This document shows, in pieces, positions 53,732 through 62,633 of a DNA stretch of 64,000 bases. Under the pieces are notes generated by a model, which ran no database searches, had not been told where the DNA came from, and saw only the letters and a program-made list of their open reading frames with translations. The stretch spans positions 186,001 to 250,000 of the forward strand of contig NZ_LT629689.1 in the NCBI RefSeq assembly GCF_900102035.1, written 5' to 3'. A program made the translations under genes and the position numbers. This stretch comes from Pseudomonas extremaustralis (GTDB lineage Bacteria; Pseudomonadota; Gammaproteobacteria; Pseudomonadales; Pseudomonadaceae). Numbering within the stretch: position 1 is the first letter of the stretch; every line of letters begins with the position of its first letter.

Positions 53732-54541
53732 ATGACCAGCGCCGAATTCACCCAGCCCAGCCGCAAGCAGCGGGTACGTACCCTGTGGATTTCCGACGTG
53801 CACCTGGGCACCCGGGATTGCCAGGCCGAACATTTGTCGCAATTTCTCAAGAGCTACCACGCCGACAAGGTGTACCTGGTGGGCGATATCATCGACGGCT
53901 GGAAAATGCGCGGCGGCATGTATTGGCCCCAGGCCCATACCAACGTGATCCGCCGGTTGCTGACCATGGCCAAGCGTGGCACCGAAGTCATCTACGTCAC
54001 CGGCAACCATGACGAATTCCTGCGGCGCTATTCCAAGCTGATCCTGGGCAATATCCAGTTGGTGGACGAAGCCGTGCACATCACCGCCGATGGCCGCCAC
54101 TTGCTGGTGATCCACGGCGACCAATTCGACGTGATCACCCGCTACCACCGCTGGCTGGCGTTCCTGGGCGACTCGGCCTATGAATTCACCCTCACGTTGA
54201 ACCGCTGGCTCAATCATTGGCGTGCGCGCTATGGCTATGGCTACTGGTCGCTGTCGGCGTACCTGAAGCACAAGGTCAAGACGGCCGTCAGTTTTATCAG
54301 CGATTTCGAAGAAGCCATCGCCCACGAAGTGACCAAGCGCGAATTACACGGTGTGGTCTGCGGGCATATCCACCACGCGGAGATTCGCAAGGTGGGCGAG
54401 GTGGATTACCTCAACTGCGGGGATTGGGTGGAGTCGTGCACGGCGTTGATCGAGCACTGGGACGGCACTATCGAGTTGTATCGGTTGGCGGATGCCCAGG
54501 CCAGAGCGGCGCAGCTCAAGGCCGAGATGGTCGCCGGCTGA
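53732..54541 (+). CDS. LpxH-like metallophosphoesterase (UDP-2,3-diacylglucosamine diphosphatase family)
   Basis: A 269-residue calcineurin-like phosphoesterase. Metal ligands are all present: Asp22/His24 in ISDVHLG, Asp in LVGDIIDGW, Asn-His in VTGNHDEFL, His in VIHGDQFD, and His-x-His in VCGHIHHAEI. The inserted helical cap (RWLAFLGDSAYEFTLTLNRWLNHW …) resembles LpxH, which hydrolyses UDP-diacylglucosamine in lipid A synthesis. This protein is longer than LpxH (240) and belongs to the LpxH2-like side group, so the substrate is not certain. Start 53732 has GGGGGA at good spacing; ATG 53726 lies inside that signal. Confidence 0.75.
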   Translation: MTSAEFTQPSRKQRVRTLWISDVHLGTRDCQAEHLSQFLKSYHADKVYLVGDIIDGWKMRGGMYWPQAHTNVIRRLLTMAKRGTEVIYVTGNHDEFLRRYSKLILGNIQLVDEAVHITADGRHLLVIHGDQFDVITRYHRWLAFLGDSAYEFTLTLNRWLNHWRARYGYGYWSLSAYLKHKVKTAVSFISDFEEAIAHEVTKRELHGVVCGHIHHAEIRKVGEVDYLNCGDWVESCTALIEHWDGTIELYRLADAQARAAQLKAEMVAG

Positions 54542-54573
54542 CCATCCCTGCTCAAATCCAAGTGTGGGTGGCT

Positions 54574-55767
54574 TCAGTTGGAGACATCGGCGATGGCTTG
54601 CGCCAGCAACGTCAACCGCGTCGCGTCAATACCCGCGACGTTGGCCCGTCCCGAGCTGACCATGTACACGCTGTGCTTCTCGCGCAGTTGCTTCACCTGC
54701 TCGGCACTCAAGCCGGTATAGGAAAACATCCCACGTTGCGCGCCAATGTGCGCGAATCGCGCCGATAAGCCGTGGGGCGCCAGCGCCTCCACCAGCCCGG
54801 ACCGCAACTGCGCGATTCGCGAGCGCATGGCTTCGACTTCCTCGCTCCACTGCTGTTTCAGCTCGGCATCACCCAGGATGGTCGCGACCACGGCCGCGCC
54901 ATGGTCCGGCGGTGTCGACCACAGGTTACGGGCGATGTTGGCCAGTTGGCTGCGCACATCCGTCAGCTTCTCGGCGTCGGCCGCACACACGATCAGCGCG
55001 CCGACACGGTCGCGGTACAGGCCGAAGTTCTTCGAGCAGGAACTGGTGATCAGCACCTCCGGCAGCTCGGCCGCAAACAGCCGCACCGCCCAGGCATCCT
55101 GTTCCAGCCCGTCGCCGAAGCCCTGGTAGGCGAAGTCGATCAGTGGCAGCAACCGGCGCTCGCGCACGATCTGCAGCACCTGGCGCCAGTCGTCGTGGGA
55201 CAGGTCGAAACCGGTTGGGTTATGGCAGCAGGCATGCAGCAGCACCACGTCGCCGTGGGGCACGTTGGACAGGGTTGCCAGCATCGCCGGCACGTCCAGG
55301 CGGTTGTCGGCACCGACGTACGGGTAATGGCTGACCTTGAGCCCGGCCTTGGCAAAGATGGTTTCGTGGATCGGCCAGGTCGGGTTGCTCAGCCACACGC
55401 CACGGCCGGGCAGGCAGTGGGCGATGAAGTCGGCGCTCAGGCGCAGGGCACCGGTGCCGCCCGGGGTTTGGGTCGCGCCGGCGCGGCGTTCGCGGATGAG
55501 CACGGAATCGGCACCCAGCACCAGTTCGCTGATCAACCGGCCGAAGGCTGCATCGCCGTGGCCGCCGATGTAGGTCTTGGTGGTCTGGGTGTCGACCAGG
55601 CGCTGTTCGGCGCGCTTCACCGAGTGGGGAATCGGCGTCAGGCCCTGATCGTCCTTGTAGACGCCCACGCCGAGGTCGAACTTGTTCGGGTTGGGGTCCT
55701 GGGCGTACAGATCCATCAGGCCGAGGATCGGGTCGCCGGGTACGCGACCAATGGCATCGAAGTGCAT
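54574..55767 (-). CDS. phhC: Aromatic amino acid aminotransferase
   Basis: A 397-residue class I (aspartate-family) PLP aminotransferase acting on tyrosine/phenylalanine, third gene of the phenylalanine catabolic operon. It shows YIGGHGDAAF, TPGGTGALRL, HACCHNPTG, DFAYQGFGDGLEQD and the PLP Lys246 in TSSCSKNFGLYRDRVG; the substrate Arg is in SSGRANVAGI near the C-terminus. It starts at the phhB stop: ATGATG gives two choices (55770 or 55767), both overlapping the phhB TGA. Position and family give the symbol phhC; tyrB is the E. coli counterpart. Confidence 0.9.
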   Translation of the reverse strand: MHFDAIGRVPGDPILGLMDLYAQDPNPNKFDLGVGVYKDDQGLTPIPHSVKRAEQRLVDTQTTKTYIGGHGDAAFGRLISELVLGADSVLIRERRAGATQTPGGTGALRLSADFIAHCLPGRGVWLSNPTWPIHETIFAKAGLKVSHYPYVGADNRLDVPAMLATLSNVPHGDVVLLHACCHNPTGFDLSHDDWRQVLQIVRERRLLPLIDFAYQGFGDGLEQDAWAVRLFAAELPEVLITSSCSKNFGLYRDRVGALIVCAADAEKLTDVRSQLANIARNLWSTPPDHGAAVVATILGDAELKQQWSEEVEAMRSRIAQLRSGLVEALAPHGLSARFAHIGAQRGMFSYTGLSAEQVKQLREKHSVYMVSSGRANVAGIDATRLTLLAQAIADVSN

Positions 55768-56123
55768 CATTTGCGGCCCTCGGCGCGCTTGGCCACTTCG
55801 TCGGTGCGTGCGGCCATGATGAAGTCGTTGCGGTGCAGACCCTTGATGGAGTGGCTCCACCAGGTCACGGTGACTTTGCCCCATTCGGTGAGCAGGCCGG
55901 GGTGGTGGCCTTCGGCTTCGGAGATTTCACCCATGGCGTTCGTGAAGGCCAGGGCGAATTTGAAGTTCTTGAACAGGAATACCTTTTCCAGTTGCATCAC
56001 GCCGTCGCGCACTTCGATGTTCCAGTCAGGGATCTGTTTGAGCAGTTCCGGCAGTTCGTCGTCGCTGACTTGCGGGGCATCGGCGCGGCAGGCTTCGCAG
56101 TGGGCTTGGTTCAAGGTGGTCAT
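55767..56123 (-). CDS. phhB: 4a-hydroxytetrahydrobiopterin dehydratase
   Basis: A 118-residue pterin-4a-carbinolamine dehydratase that recycles the pterin cofactor after phenylalanine hydroxylation. Conserved: [58 protein letters not shown], with the catalytic HHP. The start at 56123 ([17 protein letters not shown]) matches P. aeruginosa PhhB; an upstream in-frame start at 56174 is less likely. It follows phhA after ~124 bases containing a hairpin, and overlaps phhC. Confidence 0.92.
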   Translation of the reverse strand: MTTLNQAHCEACRADAPQVSDDELPELLKQIPDWNIEVRDGVMQLEKVFLFKNFKFALAFTNAMGEISEAEGHHPGLLTEWGKVTVTWWSHSIKGLHRNDFIMAARTDEVAKRAEGRK

Positions 56124-56189
56124 GTGGGGTGTCCTGAATTCGAGTGTTTGGAAAACGGTCGTCAGTGGCGTCACCCTAAAGCAACGCAG

Positions 56190-56214
56190 GGCCAGGGAAC
56201 AGACTCACCTGGCC
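56190..56214 (-). other. Hairpin between phhA and phhB
   Basis: GGCCAGG (56190-56196) and CCTGGCC (56208-56214) form a perfect 7-bp stem in the 124-base gap between phhA and phhB. No T-run follows on the minus strand, so it is more likely a processing, stability or partial pausing element than a terminator. Confidence 0.45.
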
Positions 56215-56247
56215 TCAAAACCTAAGGTGTAGCCAGTGGCATGGGGC

Positions 56248-57039
56248 TCACGCCGCCTTGGGCTTTGGCGGGAATTTCGGTGCGTGCAAGCCCAACTGCA
56301 TACCGAGCTCGACCATGCCCATGATGTCTTCCTGGGCCACGTCAAACAGGCGCTTGAGTTCCGGCAGGACGAAGTACAGCGGTTGCAGGATGTCGATGCG
56401 ATAGGGCGTGCGCATGGCTTCCAGCGGGTCGAAGGCTTGATGCTCAGGCTGCGGCGACAAGCTGTACAGCGTCTCCTTGGGCGACGACAAAATACCGCCG
56501 CCGTAGATGCGCAGGCCTTGGGGCGTGTCCACCAGGCCGAATTCGATGGTCATCCAGTACAGGCGCGCCAGGTAGACCCGTTGCTCCTTGGTGGCTGCGA
56601 GGCCGAGCTTGCCGTAGGTGTGGGTGAATTCGGCGAACCAGGGGTTGGTGAGCAGCGGGCAGTGGCCGAAGACCTCGTGGAAAATATCCGGCTCTTGCAG
56701 GTAGTCCAGCTCTTCGCGGCTACGAATAAAGGTCGCCACGGGAAATTGCTTGTTGGCGAGCAATTCGAAGAAGGTCTGGAAAGGGATCAGCGCTGGCACG
56801 CGGGTGACTTGCCAGCCGGTAGTTGCCGCCAGTACGCGATTGATTTCGCCCAACTGCGGGATGCGATCCAGGGGCAGGCCGAGGGCGTCGATGCCATCCA
56901 GGTATTCCTGGCAGGCGCGGCCTTCGATCACCTTCAACTGGCGCGTGATCAGGGTGTTCCACACCGCATGTTCTTCCGGCGGGTAGTGGATAAAACCTTG
57001 CGCATCGGGCTCGCGGGCCACGTAGTGCGTCTGCTTCAT
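56248..57039 (-). CDS. phhA: Phenylalanine-4-hydroxylase
   Basis: A 263-residue iron- and pterin-dependent monooxygenase converting phenylalanine to tyrosine. The iron ligands are His121 and His126 in PDIFHEVFGHCPLL and Glu166 in YWMTIEFGL. Neighbouring catalytic-domain words FQTFFELLANKQFPVATFIR and SPKETLYSLS are conserved. The short bacterial form lacks the regulatory ACT domain of animal enzymes. GGAG precedes the ATG. First gene of phhA-phhB-phhC, divergent from its activator gene phhR, with a PhhR-like box between them. Confidence 0.95.
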   Translation of the reverse strand: MKQTHYVAREPDAQGFIHYPPEEHAVWNTLITRQLKVIEGRACQEYLDGIDALGLPLDRIPQLGEINRVLAATTGWQVTRVPALIPFQTFFELLANKQFPVATFIRSREELDYLQEPDIFHEVFGHCPLLTNPWFAEFTHTYGKLGLAATKEQRVYLARLYWMTIEFGLVDTPQGLRIYGGGILSSPKETLYSLSPQPEHQAFDPLEAMRTPYRIDILQPLYFVLPELKRLFDVAQEDIMGMVELGMQLGLHAPKFPPKPKAA

Positions 57040-57159
57040 ACGGCTCTCCTGCTAGGCATTCGTTCTTGTTATGTCCTGCGATGCCCTTATTGATACGCCG
57101 GCCCGCTGGAGATTCCATCTACCTGCGAGGGGAGCTTGTAGGAAAAGTTACAGCTTTTT

Positions 57160-57177
57160 GTAAAATATTCGTTACGC
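57160..57177 (-). promoter_or_regulatory. Probable PhhR binding site
   Basis: TGTAAA-N6-GTTACG lies between phhA and phhR, close to the published PhhR consensus TGTAAA-N6-TTTACA (left half perfect, right half two mismatches). It is 121-138 bases upstream of the phhA start. A second, shorter palindrome TGTA-N8-TACA sits at 57139-57154. Confidence 0.6.
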
Positions 57178-57296
57178 ATGCGTGGTCGGTGGCGACGGCT
57201 GGCTGTGAAAATGCCCGCGACTGTCACATAATCTTGACGACTATCTGCGCCCAGTGACAAAAAGACGCGGCGCCTACCCACCTTTCGGGCTTTTTC

Positions 57297-58859
57297 ATGC
57301 GTATCAAAGTGCACTGTCAGAACCGCATCGGCATCCTGCGGGACATTCTCAACCTGCTGGTGGAATACGGCGTCAACGTCGCCAAGGGCGAGGTCGGCGG
57401 CGAGCATGGCAACGCCATCTACCTGTTCTGCCCGAACCTGGTGAATATGCAGTTCCAGGCGTTGCGCCCGCAGTTCGAAGCGATCGCCGGGGTGTTCGGC
57501 GTGAAACGGGTCGGGCTGATGCCCAGCGAGCGGCGGCATATGGAGCTCAACGCGCTGCTCGGCGCCCTGGAGTTCCCGGTGCTGTCGATCGACATGGGCG
57601 GTTCCATCGTCGCCGCCAACCGTGCGGCGGCGCAGTTGCTCGGGGTGCGGGTGGACGAGGTGCCGGGGATTCCGTTGTCGCGCTATGCCGAGGATTTCGA
57701 TTTGCCAGCGTTGGTGCGCGCCAGTAAATCGCGGATCAATGGCTTGCGGGTCAAGGTCAAGGGCGACGTGTTTCTGGCGGATATCGCGCCGCTGCAATCC
57801 GCTGAGCACGACGACAGCGAAGCTATGGCTGGCGCGGTGCTGACCCTGCACCGCGCCGACCGTGTGGGCGAGCGTATCTACAATGTGCGCAAGCAGGAGC
57901 TGCGCGGCTTCGACAGTATTTTCCAGAGTTCTAAAGTCATGGCCGCCGTGGTCCGTGAAGCCCGGCGCATGGCGCCGCTGGATGCGCCGCTATTAATAGA
58001 AGGCGAAACCGGCACTGGCAAAGAGCTGCTGGCGCGGGCCTGCCACCTGGCCAGTCCGCGTGGGCAATCGCCGTTGATGGCGCTTAACTGCGCGGGCTTG
58101 CCCGAGTCGATGGCCGAGACCGAGCTGTTCGGCTACGGCCCCGGTGCGTTTGAAGGGGCGCGGGCCGAGGGCAAGCTGGGGCTGCTGGAACTGACGGCGG
58201 GCGGTACGCTGTTTCTCGATGGCGTCGGGGAAATGAGCCCGCGGTTGCAGGCTAAATTGCTGCGCTTCTTGCAGGATGGGTGTTTCCGTCGCGTTGGCAG
58301 CGACGAGGAGGTGTACCTGGATGTGCGGGTGATCTGTGCGACCCAGGTGGACTTGTCCGAACTGTGCGCCCGTGGCGAGTTTCGCCAGGACCTCTACCAT
58401 CGCCTCAATGTGTTGTCGCTGCATATTCCGCCGTTGCGCGAATGCCTGGATGGCCTTGCGCCGTTGGTCGAGCATTTTCTCGATCAGGCCAGTCGGCAGA
58501 TCGGCTGCCCGCTGCCCAGGCTGGCCCCCGCCGCGATGGAGCGCCTGAGCCGCTATCGCTGGCCGGGTAATGTGCGCCAGCTGGAAAACGTACTGTTCCA
58601 GGCGGTGTCGCTGTGTGAGGGCGGAACGGTCAAGGCGGAACATATCCGCTTGCCGGACTATGGGGTGCGTCAGCCGCTTGGCGAATTTTCCCTGGAGGGC
58701 GGTTTGGACGAGATCGTCGGGCGCTTCGAGAAAGCGGTGCTGGAAAGCCTCTATGCCGAGCATCCCAGCAGCCGGCAACTGGGCAAGCGTCTGGGTGTAT
58801 CGCACACCACCATCGCCAATAAACTGCGCGATTACGCAATCCTCAAGACCGACAAATGA
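57297..58859 (+). CDS. phhR: Transcriptional regulator PhhR (TyrR-like AAA+ protein)
   Basis: A 520-residue regulator of aromatic amino acid catabolism that responds to phenylalanine/tyrosine. Domains: N-terminal ACT (MRIKVHCQNRIGILRDILNLLVEYG), PAS (~residues 78-140), AAA+ domain with Walker A GETGTGKE (236-243) and Walker B GGTLFLDGVGEM, and a C-terminal Fis-type helix-turn-helix (RQLGKRLGVSHTTIANKL). The sigma-54 contact loop GAFTGA reads GAFEGA (283-288); loss of the Thr is usual in TyrR-like proteins that act with sigma-70. Divergent from phhA. Confidence 0.92.
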   Translation: MRIKVHCQNRIGILRDILNLLVEYGVNVAKGEVGGEHGNAIYLFCPNLVNMQFQALRPQFEAIAGVFGVKRVGLMPSERRHMELNALLGALEFPVLSIDMGGSIVAANRAAAQLLGVRVDEVPGIPLSRYAEDFDLPALVRASKSRINGLRVKVKGDVFLADIAPLQSAEHDDSEAMAGAVLTLHRADRVGERIYNVRKQELRGFDSIFQSSKVMAAVVREARRMAPLDAPLLIEGETGTGKELLARACHLASPRGQSPLMALNCAGLPESMAETELFGYGPGAFEGARAEGKLGLLELTAGGTLFLDGVGEMSPRLQAKLLRFLQDGCFRRVGSDEEVYLDVRVICATQVDLSELCARGEFRQDLYHRLNVLSLHIPPLRECLDGLAPLVEHFLDQASRQIGCPLPRLAPAAMERLSRYRWPGNVRQLENVLFQAVSLCEGGTVKAEHIRLPDYGVRQPLGEFSLEGGLDEIVGRFEKAVLESLYAEHPSSRQLGKRLGVSHTTIANKLRDYAILKTDK

Positions 58860-58863
58860 CCGA

Positions 58864-58947
58864 TGTGGGAGGGGGCCTGCTCCCGATTGCGGCGGTTCAG
58901 TCACATATGTATCGACTGATAAGCCGCTATTGGGAGCAAGCCCACAC
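58864..58947. repeat. REP-type long inverted repeat
   Basis: The 305 bases between phhR and flgF contain an 84-base imperfect inverted repeat just after the phhR stop: GTGGGAGG…CTCCCGATTGCGGCGGTT pairs with AAGCCGCTATTGGGAGCAAGCCCAC. It is REP-like and probably protects or ends the phhR transcript. The rest of the gap holds the flgF promoter. Confidence 0.65.
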
Positions 58948-59092
58948 ATAAGTTCCTTCCCCCCCTGTGGGTCGGTGGCGTTGCCGGAAGCGGCATAAGT
59001 CCGCCGTTTTTTCGACTATCGTCTCAGCCTCGTTTTTCGCAAGTCCGCCGCAAGCCCTTGCTCCGCTTGGACTTTCCTCCATTTTGGAAAGT

Positions 59093-59108
59093 TGGTTCGC
59101 AAATTGCT
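59093..59108 (+). promoter_or_regulatory. Sigma-54 (RpoN) promoter of the flgF operon
   Basis: TGGTTCG-CAAA-TTGCT fits the sigma-54 consensus TGGCACG-N4-TTGCW with the key GG (59094-59095) and GC (59106-59107) exactly ten bases apart. It lies 57 bases before the flgF start. FleR/RpoN control of this class of flagellar operon in Pseudomonas agrees with it. Confidence 0.75.
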
Positions 59109-59164
59109 TAAGCCTCATCAGTACAGCGGTGGGCGGCAAGCGTCCGTCAGAAAGAGGAAAGAGC

Positions 59165-59905
59165 GTGGACAAGTACCTTTATGTGGCAATGACCGGCGCT
59201 AGCCAGAATGCTCTGGCGCAGAAGGCCCATGCCAACAACCTGGCGAACATTTCCACCAACGGTTTCCAACGTGACCTGGAACAGGCGCGTTCGATGCCGG
59301 TGTTCGGTGACAGCTTTCCGGCGCGGGCCTTTGCCATGACCGAGCGTCCAGCCACCGACTTCAGCCCCGGCGCGATGATCGAGACCGGTCGTGACCTGGA
59401 CGTCGCCGTCAACGGCAACGGCTGGATGGCGGTGCAAACTCCGGACGGCAGCGAAGCCTACGTGCGCAGCGCCAGCATGAACGTCGATGCGCTGGGCGTG
59501 CTGCGCGCCGGCAACGGCATGCCGATCATGGGTAACGGTGGCCCGATCGCCGTGCCGCCCCAGCAAAAAGTCGAAGTGGGCGCCGACGGCACCATCAGCA
59601 TCCGCGCCATGGGCGAAGGCCCGCGGGTGATGGCTGAAGTGGACCGCATCAAGCTGGTCCAGCCTGACCCTAAGAACATGAGTAAAGGCTTGGATGGCAC
59701 CATCCACACCAAGGATGGCCAGCCGGCCCAGGCCGATGCGACCGTGACGCTGACGTCGGGTTTCCTGCAGGCGAGCAACGTCAATGCCGTGGAAGAAATG
59801 ACCGCGGTGCTGGCGCTTTCCAAGCAGTTCGAGCTGCACATCAAGATGATGAACAGCGCTAAAGAAGACGACCAGGCCATGACGCGCGTTCTGGCGATGA
59901 GCTGA
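59165..59905 (+). CDS. flgF: Flagellar basal-body rod protein FlgF
   Basis: A 246-residue proximal rod protein secreted by the flagellar type III system; no cleaved signal. It starts with GTG at 59165 (MDKYLYVAMTGASQNALAQ), supported by AGAGGAAAG upstream. The N-terminal rod motif ANNLANISTNGFQRDL and the C-terminal NVNAVEEMTAVLALSKQFELHIKMM are the conserved coiled ends of rod/hook proteins. First gene of flgFGHIJK after a sigma-54-type promoter. Confidence 0.93.
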   Translation: MDKYLYVAMTGASQNALAQKAHANNLANISTNGFQRDLEQARSMPVFGDSFPARAFAMTERPATDFSPGAMIETGRDLDVAVNGNGWMAVQTPDGSEAYVRSASMNVDALGVLRAGNGMPIMGNGGPIAVPPQQKVEVGADGTISIRAMGEGPRVMAEVDRIKLVQPDPKNMSKGLDGTIHTKDGQPAQADATVTLTSGFLQASNVNAVEEMTAVLALSKQFELHIKMMNSAKEDDQAMTRVLAMS

Positions 59906-59972
59906 TTGCGGTTTCACTGACTACTAATTTTGCAGCGCAGCGCCAACAAACAGGCGCACGAAGGAGAACACT

Positions 59973-60758
59973 ATGCTTCCGGCTCTATGGGTTGCCAAAA
60001 CAGGTCTGTCCGCCCAGGACACTAACCTGACCACCATTTCCAACAACTTGGCCAACGTATCGACCACGGGTTTCAAACGTGATCGCGCCGAGTTCCAGGA
60101 CTTGCTCTACCAGATCAAACGCCAGCCAGGCGCCCAGTCGACCCAGGACAGCGAACTGCCGTCGGGCCTGCAACTGGGTACCGGTGTGAAGATCGTCGGC
60201 ACCCAGAAGAACTTCAACGCCGGTAACCTGCAGCAAACCGGCCAGCCCTTGGACATGGCCATCAACGGCAAGGGGTTTTTCCAGATCCTGCAACCGGACG
60301 GGACCACTTCCTACACCCGTGACGGTACGTTCCACCTGGACTCCAACGGCCAGATCGTGACGGCCAACGGCTTTGCCCTGGAGCCGGCTATCGTCGTGCC
60401 CAACAACGCCCAGACCTTTACCGTGGGCAACGACGGCACTGTGTCCATTACCGTTGCCGGCAACCCGGCGTCCCAAGTGATCGGCAACCTGCAAACCGCC
60501 GACTTCATCAACCCGGCCGGCCTGCAAGCCGTGGGTAACAACCTGTTCCTGGAAACCGCCTCCAGCGGTGCGCCGCAAATCGGCACGCCAGGCCTGAACG
60601 GTTTCGGCACCACGCTGCAAAGCACCCTGGAAACCTCCAACGTCAGCACCGTGGAAGAGATGGTCAACATGATCACCACTCAGCGTGCCTACGAGATGAA
60701 CTCGAAGGTGATCTCCACCGCCGACCAGATGCTTTCGTTCGTAACGCAGAATCTGTAA
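59973..60758 (+). CDS. flgG: Flagellar basal-body distal rod protein FlgG
   Basis: A 261-residue distal rod protein. It has the N-terminal helix with NLTTISNNLANVSTTGFKRDRAEFQDLLYQ, the Gly/Asn-rich central domain (NGKGFFQILQPDGTTSYTRDG) and the C-terminal helix NVSTVEEMVNMITTQRAYEMNSK. Length and motifs are standard. GAAGGAG seven bases before the ATG. It lies 67 bases after flgF in the same operon. Confidence 0.95.
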   Translation: MLPALWVAKTGLSAQDTNLTTISNNLANVSTTGFKRDRAEFQDLLYQIKRQPGAQSTQDSELPSGLQLGTGVKIVGTQKNFNAGNLQQTGQPLDMAINGKGFFQILQPDGTTSYTRDGTFHLDSNGQIVTANGFALEPAIVVPNNAQTFTVGNDGTVSITVAGNPASQVIGNLQTADFINPAGLQAVGNNLFLETASSGAPQIGTPGLNGFGTTLQSTLETSNVSTVEEMVNMITTQRAYEMNSKVISTADQMLSFVTQNL

Positions 60759-60772
60759 TCAAGTCTATGGGG

Positions 60773-60790
60773 CGCCCTTGAGGGCGCCTG
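60773..60790 (+). other. Intercistronic hairpin flgG-flgH
   Basis: GGCGCCC-ttga-GGGCGCC forms a perfect 7-bp GC stem in the 53-base gap between flgG and flgH. No T-run follows, so it is probably an mRNA stability or partial attenuation element within the operon. Confidence 0.5.
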
Positions 60791-60811
60791 CAACACCGTG
60801 AGGTAAGGGTC

Positions 60812-61507
60812 ATGAATCGCTATGTTTCCGTTCTGGCATTGAGTGGGATTGCCGTGCTCGCGGGCTGTGTCGCCCCGACGCCAAAACCCAATGACCCGTA
60901 CTACGCACCGGTGTTGCCGCGCACGCCGTTGCCGGCGGCGGCCAACAATGGCTCGATCTACCAGGCCGGTTTCGAACAGAACCTGTACAGCGACCGCAAG
61001 GCATTCCGGGTCGGTGACATCATCACCATCACCCTGAACGAGAAGACCCAGGCCAGCAAGAATGCCAACTCCCAAGTGGGCAAGACCAGCAAGACCGGGA
61101 TTGGCCTGACCTCGCTGTTTGGCGCCGTACCGAACACCAACAACCCCCTGGGCAGCGGCGACTTGAGCCTGAGCGCCGGCTACAGCGGCGACCGCGCCAC
61201 CAATGGCAAGAGTTCCGCGGGGCAGGGCAACAGCCTGACCGGTTCGATCACCGTGACCGTGGCCGATGTACTGCCTAACGGCATCATTGCGGTGCGCGGC
61301 GAGAAGTGGATGACCCTCAACACCGGTGACGAACTGGTGCGCATTGCCGGGATGGTCCGTGCCGACGACATTGCCACTGACAACACTGTGTCGTCGACGC
61401 GCATTGCCGATGCACGCATTACCTACTCGGGTACGGGTTCGTTCGCTGATGCCAGTCAGCCGGGCTGGTTCGACCGTTTCTTCCTTAGCCCGCTGTTCCC
61501 TTTCTAG
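60812..61507 (+). CDS. flgH: Flagellar L-ring protein FlgH
   Basis: A 231-residue outer membrane lipoprotein that forms the L ring. Lipobox LAGC with Cys19 after [18 protein letters not shown]. Conserved parts: [39 protein letters not shown], and the end [44 protein letters not shown] precedes the ATG. Directly followed by flgI. Confidence 0.95.
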   Translation: MNRYVSVLALSGIAVLAGCVAPTPKPNDPYYAPVLPRTPLPAAANNGSIYQAGFEQNLYSDRKAFRVGDIITITLNEKTQASKNANSQVGKTSKTGIGLTSLFGAVPNTNNPLGSGDLSLSAGYSGDRATNGKSSAGQGNSLTGSITVTVADVLPNGIIAVRGEKWMTLNTGDELVRIAGMVRADDIATDNTVSSTRIADARITYSGTGSFADASQPGWFDRFFLSPLFPF

Positions 61508-61516
61508 GTGGCCACT

Positions 61517-62623
61517 TTGAAATTCAAACAGCTGATGGCGGCGGCGCTCTTGCTTTCCTTGAGCGCTGTCGCCCAGGCCGAACGTCTGAAGGACATCGCC
61601 AGTATTTCCGGCGTACGTTCCAACCAGTTGATCGGCTACGGCCTGGTGGTGGGGCTCAACGGTACGGGTGACCAGACGACCCAGACCCCGTTCACCCTGC
61701 AGACCTTCAACAACATGCTCTCGCAGTTCGGCATCAAGGTGCCGGCGGGTTCGGGCAACGTGCAGCTCAAAAACGTCGCGGCCGTGTCCATCAGTGCCGA
61801 CTTGCCAGCGTTTTCCAAGCCGGGCCAGGTGGTGGACATCACCGTGTCCTCCATCGGTAACTCCAAAAGCCTGCGCGGCGGCACCCTGTTGATGACGCCC
61901 CTCAAGGGTATCGACGGCAACGTCTACGCCATCGCCCAGGGCAACCTGGTGGTCGGCGGGTTTGATGCCGAAGGTCGCGACGGTTCGAAGATCACCGTGA
62001 ACGTGCCCTCGGCCGGCCGTATTCCCGGCGGCGCCACGGTGGAACGCACCGTGCCGAGCGGTTTCAACCAGGGCAACAGCCTGACCCTGAACCTCAACCG
62101 CTCCGACTTCACCACTGCCAAGCGCGTGGTCGACAAGATCAACGACATGCTCGGCCCTGGCGTGGCCCAGGCTATCGACGGCGGCTCGATCCGCGTGACC
62201 GCGCCGCTGGACCCAAGCCAGCGCGTCGACTACCTGTCGATCCTGGAAAACCTTGAGGTCGACCCGGGCCAGGCCGTGGCCAAGGTCATCATCAACTCGC
62301 GCACCGGTACCATCGTGATCGGCCAGAACGTCAAGGTCTCGCCGGCCGCCGTGACCCACGGCAGCCTGACGGTGACCATTACCGAAGACCCGATCGTCAG
62401 CCAGCCGGGGCCGTTGTCCAACGGCCAGACGGCGGTGGTTCCGCGTTCGCGGGTAAATGCCCAGCAGGAAGCCAAGCCGATGTTCAAATTCGGCCCCGGC
62501 ACCACCCTGGATGAAATCGTGCGTGCGGTGAACCAGGTGGGGGCGGCGCCAGGCGACTTGATGGCGATCCTTGAAGCTTTGAAGCAGGCCGGCGCGTTGC
62601 AAGCCGACCTGATCGTGATTTAA
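61517..62623 (+). CDS. flgI: Flagellar P-ring protein FlgI
   Basis: A 368-residue periplasmic protein forming the P ring around the rod. Signal peptide [21 protein letters not shown]. Mature start [33 protein letters not shown] is nearly invariant, as are [28 protein letters not shown] and the final [23 protein letters not shown]. The start is not ATG: TTG at 61517 has AGGTGG six bases upstream and gives a normal signal peptide. GTG at 61508, directly after the flgH stop, is the alternative (371 aa). Confidence 0.92.
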   Translation: MKFKQLMAAALLLSLSAVAQAERLKDIASISGVRSNQLIGYGLVVGLNGTGDQTTQTPFTLQTFNNMLSQFGIKVPAGSGNVQLKNVAAVSISADLPAFSKPGQVVDITVSSIGNSKSLRGGTLLMTPLKGIDGNVYAIAQGNLVVGGFDAEGRDGSKITVNVPSAGRIPGGATVERTVPSGFNQGNSLTLNLNRSDFTTAKRVVDKINDMLGPGVAQAIDGGSIRVTAPLDPSQRVDYLSILENLEVDPGQAVAKVIINSRTGTIVIGQNVKVSPAAVTHGSLTVTITEDPIVSQPGPLSNGQTAVVPRSRVNAQQEAKPMFKFGPGTTLDEIVRAVNQVGAAPGDLMAILEALKQAGALQADLIVI

Positions 62624-62633
62624 GGCCATGGCC

